NCBI GenBank assembly: GCA_031402225.1
Contig: JANNSD010000050.1
Coordinates: 1 to 64,000 of the forward strand
DNA: 64,000 bases
Direction: 5' to 3'
Source: JAGGAG01 sp031402225
GTDB lineage: Bacteria > Gemmatimonadota > Gemmatimonadetes > Gemmatimonadales > GWC2-71-9
In this document: piece by piece, positions 63,023-64,000 of the stretch
How positions within the stretch are numbered: the first letter of the stretch is position 1
Layout of the letters: each line of letters opens with the position of its first letter
Translations under genes and position numbers: made by a program
Notes under the pieces: generated by a model
Told to the model about the DNA's origin: nothing
The model's input: the letters and a program-made list of their open reading frames with translations, nothing else
The model's database searches: none

Positions 63023-64000
63023 CGCCGTCCAGCCATCCGATTACGTCGAGCTGCACTGCCACTCCTGCTTCTCGCTGCTCGACGGGGCGACCTCGCCCGA
63101 GGGGCTGGTCGATCGCGTCCACATGCTGGGCCAGCGCGCGCTGGCGCTCACCGACCATGCCGACCTGGGTGGTGCCGTACGGTTCTCCGAGGCAGGGCGC
63201 GCGCGGGGCGTGGAGACGATCGTCGGGGCCGAACTCGACATTTCCTTTCCTGCCGCCTTGCCGCCTTGTCATCCTACCGCCGTCGTCCTGCTCGCCGAGT
63301 CCAGCACCGGCTATGCGAACATTGCCACCCTTGTCACACGCGCGCGCATGGATTGCCCGCGGGGCGAGCCCGCCGTTCCGCTCGACCTGCTCGCGCGCCA
63401 TGCCGATGGCGTCACCGCGCTCACTGGTGGCCCGCGAGGATGGCTGCCGTCACATCTCGCGGCCGGCAACGTGGAGGGTGCGCGCCATGCGGCGCGCGCG
63501 CTCCACGATATCTACGGCGACCATCTCGTCATCGAGTGCTGGGATCACGGACTTCCCGAGGAAAAGGCCCTCGTTGCCCAGCTCATTCCGCTCGCCGCAT
63601 GGCTCGGCGTGCCATGGGTCGTGGCGAATGACGTGCGCTACGCCCGCCCGCAGGATCGCCGGGTATACGACGTGCTCGCGGCGCTCAGGCACAAGAGGAC
63701 CCTCGACCAGATGGGCACGCGCCTCCGTCCCAATGGCGAGTGGTACCTCAAGTCGGCAGCGCAGATGGCGCGCCGCTGGCGCCATGCCCCGGCAGGGGTG
63801 CGTGCCACCCGCGCCGTGGCAGAACGGTGTGCCTTCCGCCTCGAGCAGCTGCGCCCGACGCTGCCGGCGTTTGCCCTGCCGCCTGGTGTCGGGGAGGATG
63901 AGTACCTGGAGCGGCTGGCCATGCAGGGCCTCGAGGAGCGCCTCTCTCACGACTCACGACCCACGACTCACGACTCGTCGGCCCATCGCACCCAGCTGGC
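63015..64000 (+). CDS. dnaE2: DnaE2, error-prone DNA polymerase III alpha subunit, 3' end cut off
   Basis: At least 328 residues from ATG 63015; the gene leaves the window. The PHP domain starts with ELHCHSCFSLLDGATSPEGL and continues with LALTDHADLGGAVRF and VVANDVRYARPQDRRVYDVL. DnaE2 performs mutagenic translesion synthesis with ImuA and ImuB. Two repeat-derived inserts are visible: PAALPPCHP near residue 80 and SHDSRPTTHDSS near residue 312, where relatives have none. Confidence 0.95.
   Translation, partial: MTDAVQPSDYVELHCHSCFSLLDGATSPEGLVDRVHMLGQRALALTDHADLGGAVRFSEAGRARGVETIVGAELDISFPAALPPCHPTAVVLLAESSTGYANIATLVTRARMDCPRGEPAVPLDLLARHADGVTALTGGPRGWLPSHLAAGNVEGARHAARALHDIYGDHLVIECWDHGLPEEKALVAQLIPLAAWLGVPWVVANDVRYARPQDRRVYDVLAALRHKRTLDQMGTRLRPNGEWYLKSAAQMARRWRHAPAGVRATRAVAERCAFRLEQLRPTLPAFALPPGVGEDEYLERLAMQGLEERLSHDSRPTTHDSSAHRTQL
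63249..63275. repeat. CCTGCCGCCTTG minisatellite inside dnaE2
   Basis: A 27-base exact copy of 62741-62767, in frame, between the GAELDI strand and VVLLAES of the PHP domain. It encodes PAALPPCHP. Confidence 0.9.
63948..63977. repeat. CACGACTCACGAC minisatellite inside dnaE2
   Basis: CACGACTCACGACC is followed by CACGACTCACGACTCG, encoding HDSRPTTHDSS in frame. The same unit lies at 52743-52769, some 11 kb away. Confidence 0.85.

Overview
The window looks like chromosome of a high-GC, Gram-negative, respiring soil or sediment bacterium. It carries a clade II (Sec-type) nitrous oxide reductase cluster, outer-membrane proteins (DUF3943, a POTRA/barrel protein, TolC), futalosine-pathway menaquinone synthesis (MqnD), an ImuA-ImuB-DnaE2 cassette and many GTG starts in 1-4 base overlaps. 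This suits Gemmatimonadota, but the phylum is inferred from gene content, not from a marker gene. I see no tRNA, rRNA, IS element, prophage or CRISPR array.

Layout. 1-4.7 kb: partial hotdog thioesterase, pdxH with a one-base frameshift, and a TetR-controlled HlyD/ABC-2 efflux operon (minus). 4.7-13.3 kb: an IscR/NsrR-like Rrf2 regulator divergent from a nine-gene nos operon (cytochrome c, nosZ, nosB-like, nosL, nosD, nosF, nosY, a His-rich NnrS-like membrane protein, DUF2249). 13.3-16.2 kb: lipoprotein, DUF3943 protein, metallopeptidase (minus). 16.3-18.5 kb: TPP riboswitch and thiC. 18.4-22.1 kb: FAD oxidoreductase with a NarL-type two-component pair (minus). 22.1-26 kb: potABCD-type polyamine transporter. 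26-28.1 kb: HEAT-repeat protein and two small unknowns. 28.2-37.3 kb: RND pump, TolC and adaptor genes continuing without a gap into two secreted peptidases (HEWGH type and M14). 37.3-40.8 kb: bcp, lepB, an MFS exporter and two small proteins. 40.8-46 kb: MCP plus a binding lipoprotein, Smr protein, secreted protein, exported class V PLP enzyme. 46-51.1 kb: LVIVD/Ig-like protein, secreted protein, a 620-base gene-free stretch full of hairpins ending in a terminator-like structure, a shortened REC-Fis regulator, a pseudopilin and a MerR-like regulator. 51.1-60.8 kb: lemA-htpX, HD-GYP response regulator, mqnD, zinc-ribbon protein, glnA, HAD phosphatase, outer-membrane barrel, DUF1003. 60.8-64 kb: imuA-imuB-dnaE2 (last gene cut by the window edge).

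The most interesting items are: the Rrf2/nos intergenic region, where a sigma70-like promoter lies inside an inverted repeat; the NnrS-like/DUF2249 tail of the nos operon; the RND pump-double peptidase operon; the candidate structured RNA at about 48976-49344; a TPP riboswitch with a readable translational switch; and short dispersed minisatellites, one of which has an identical 27-nt copy inserted in frame in both imuB and dnaE2.
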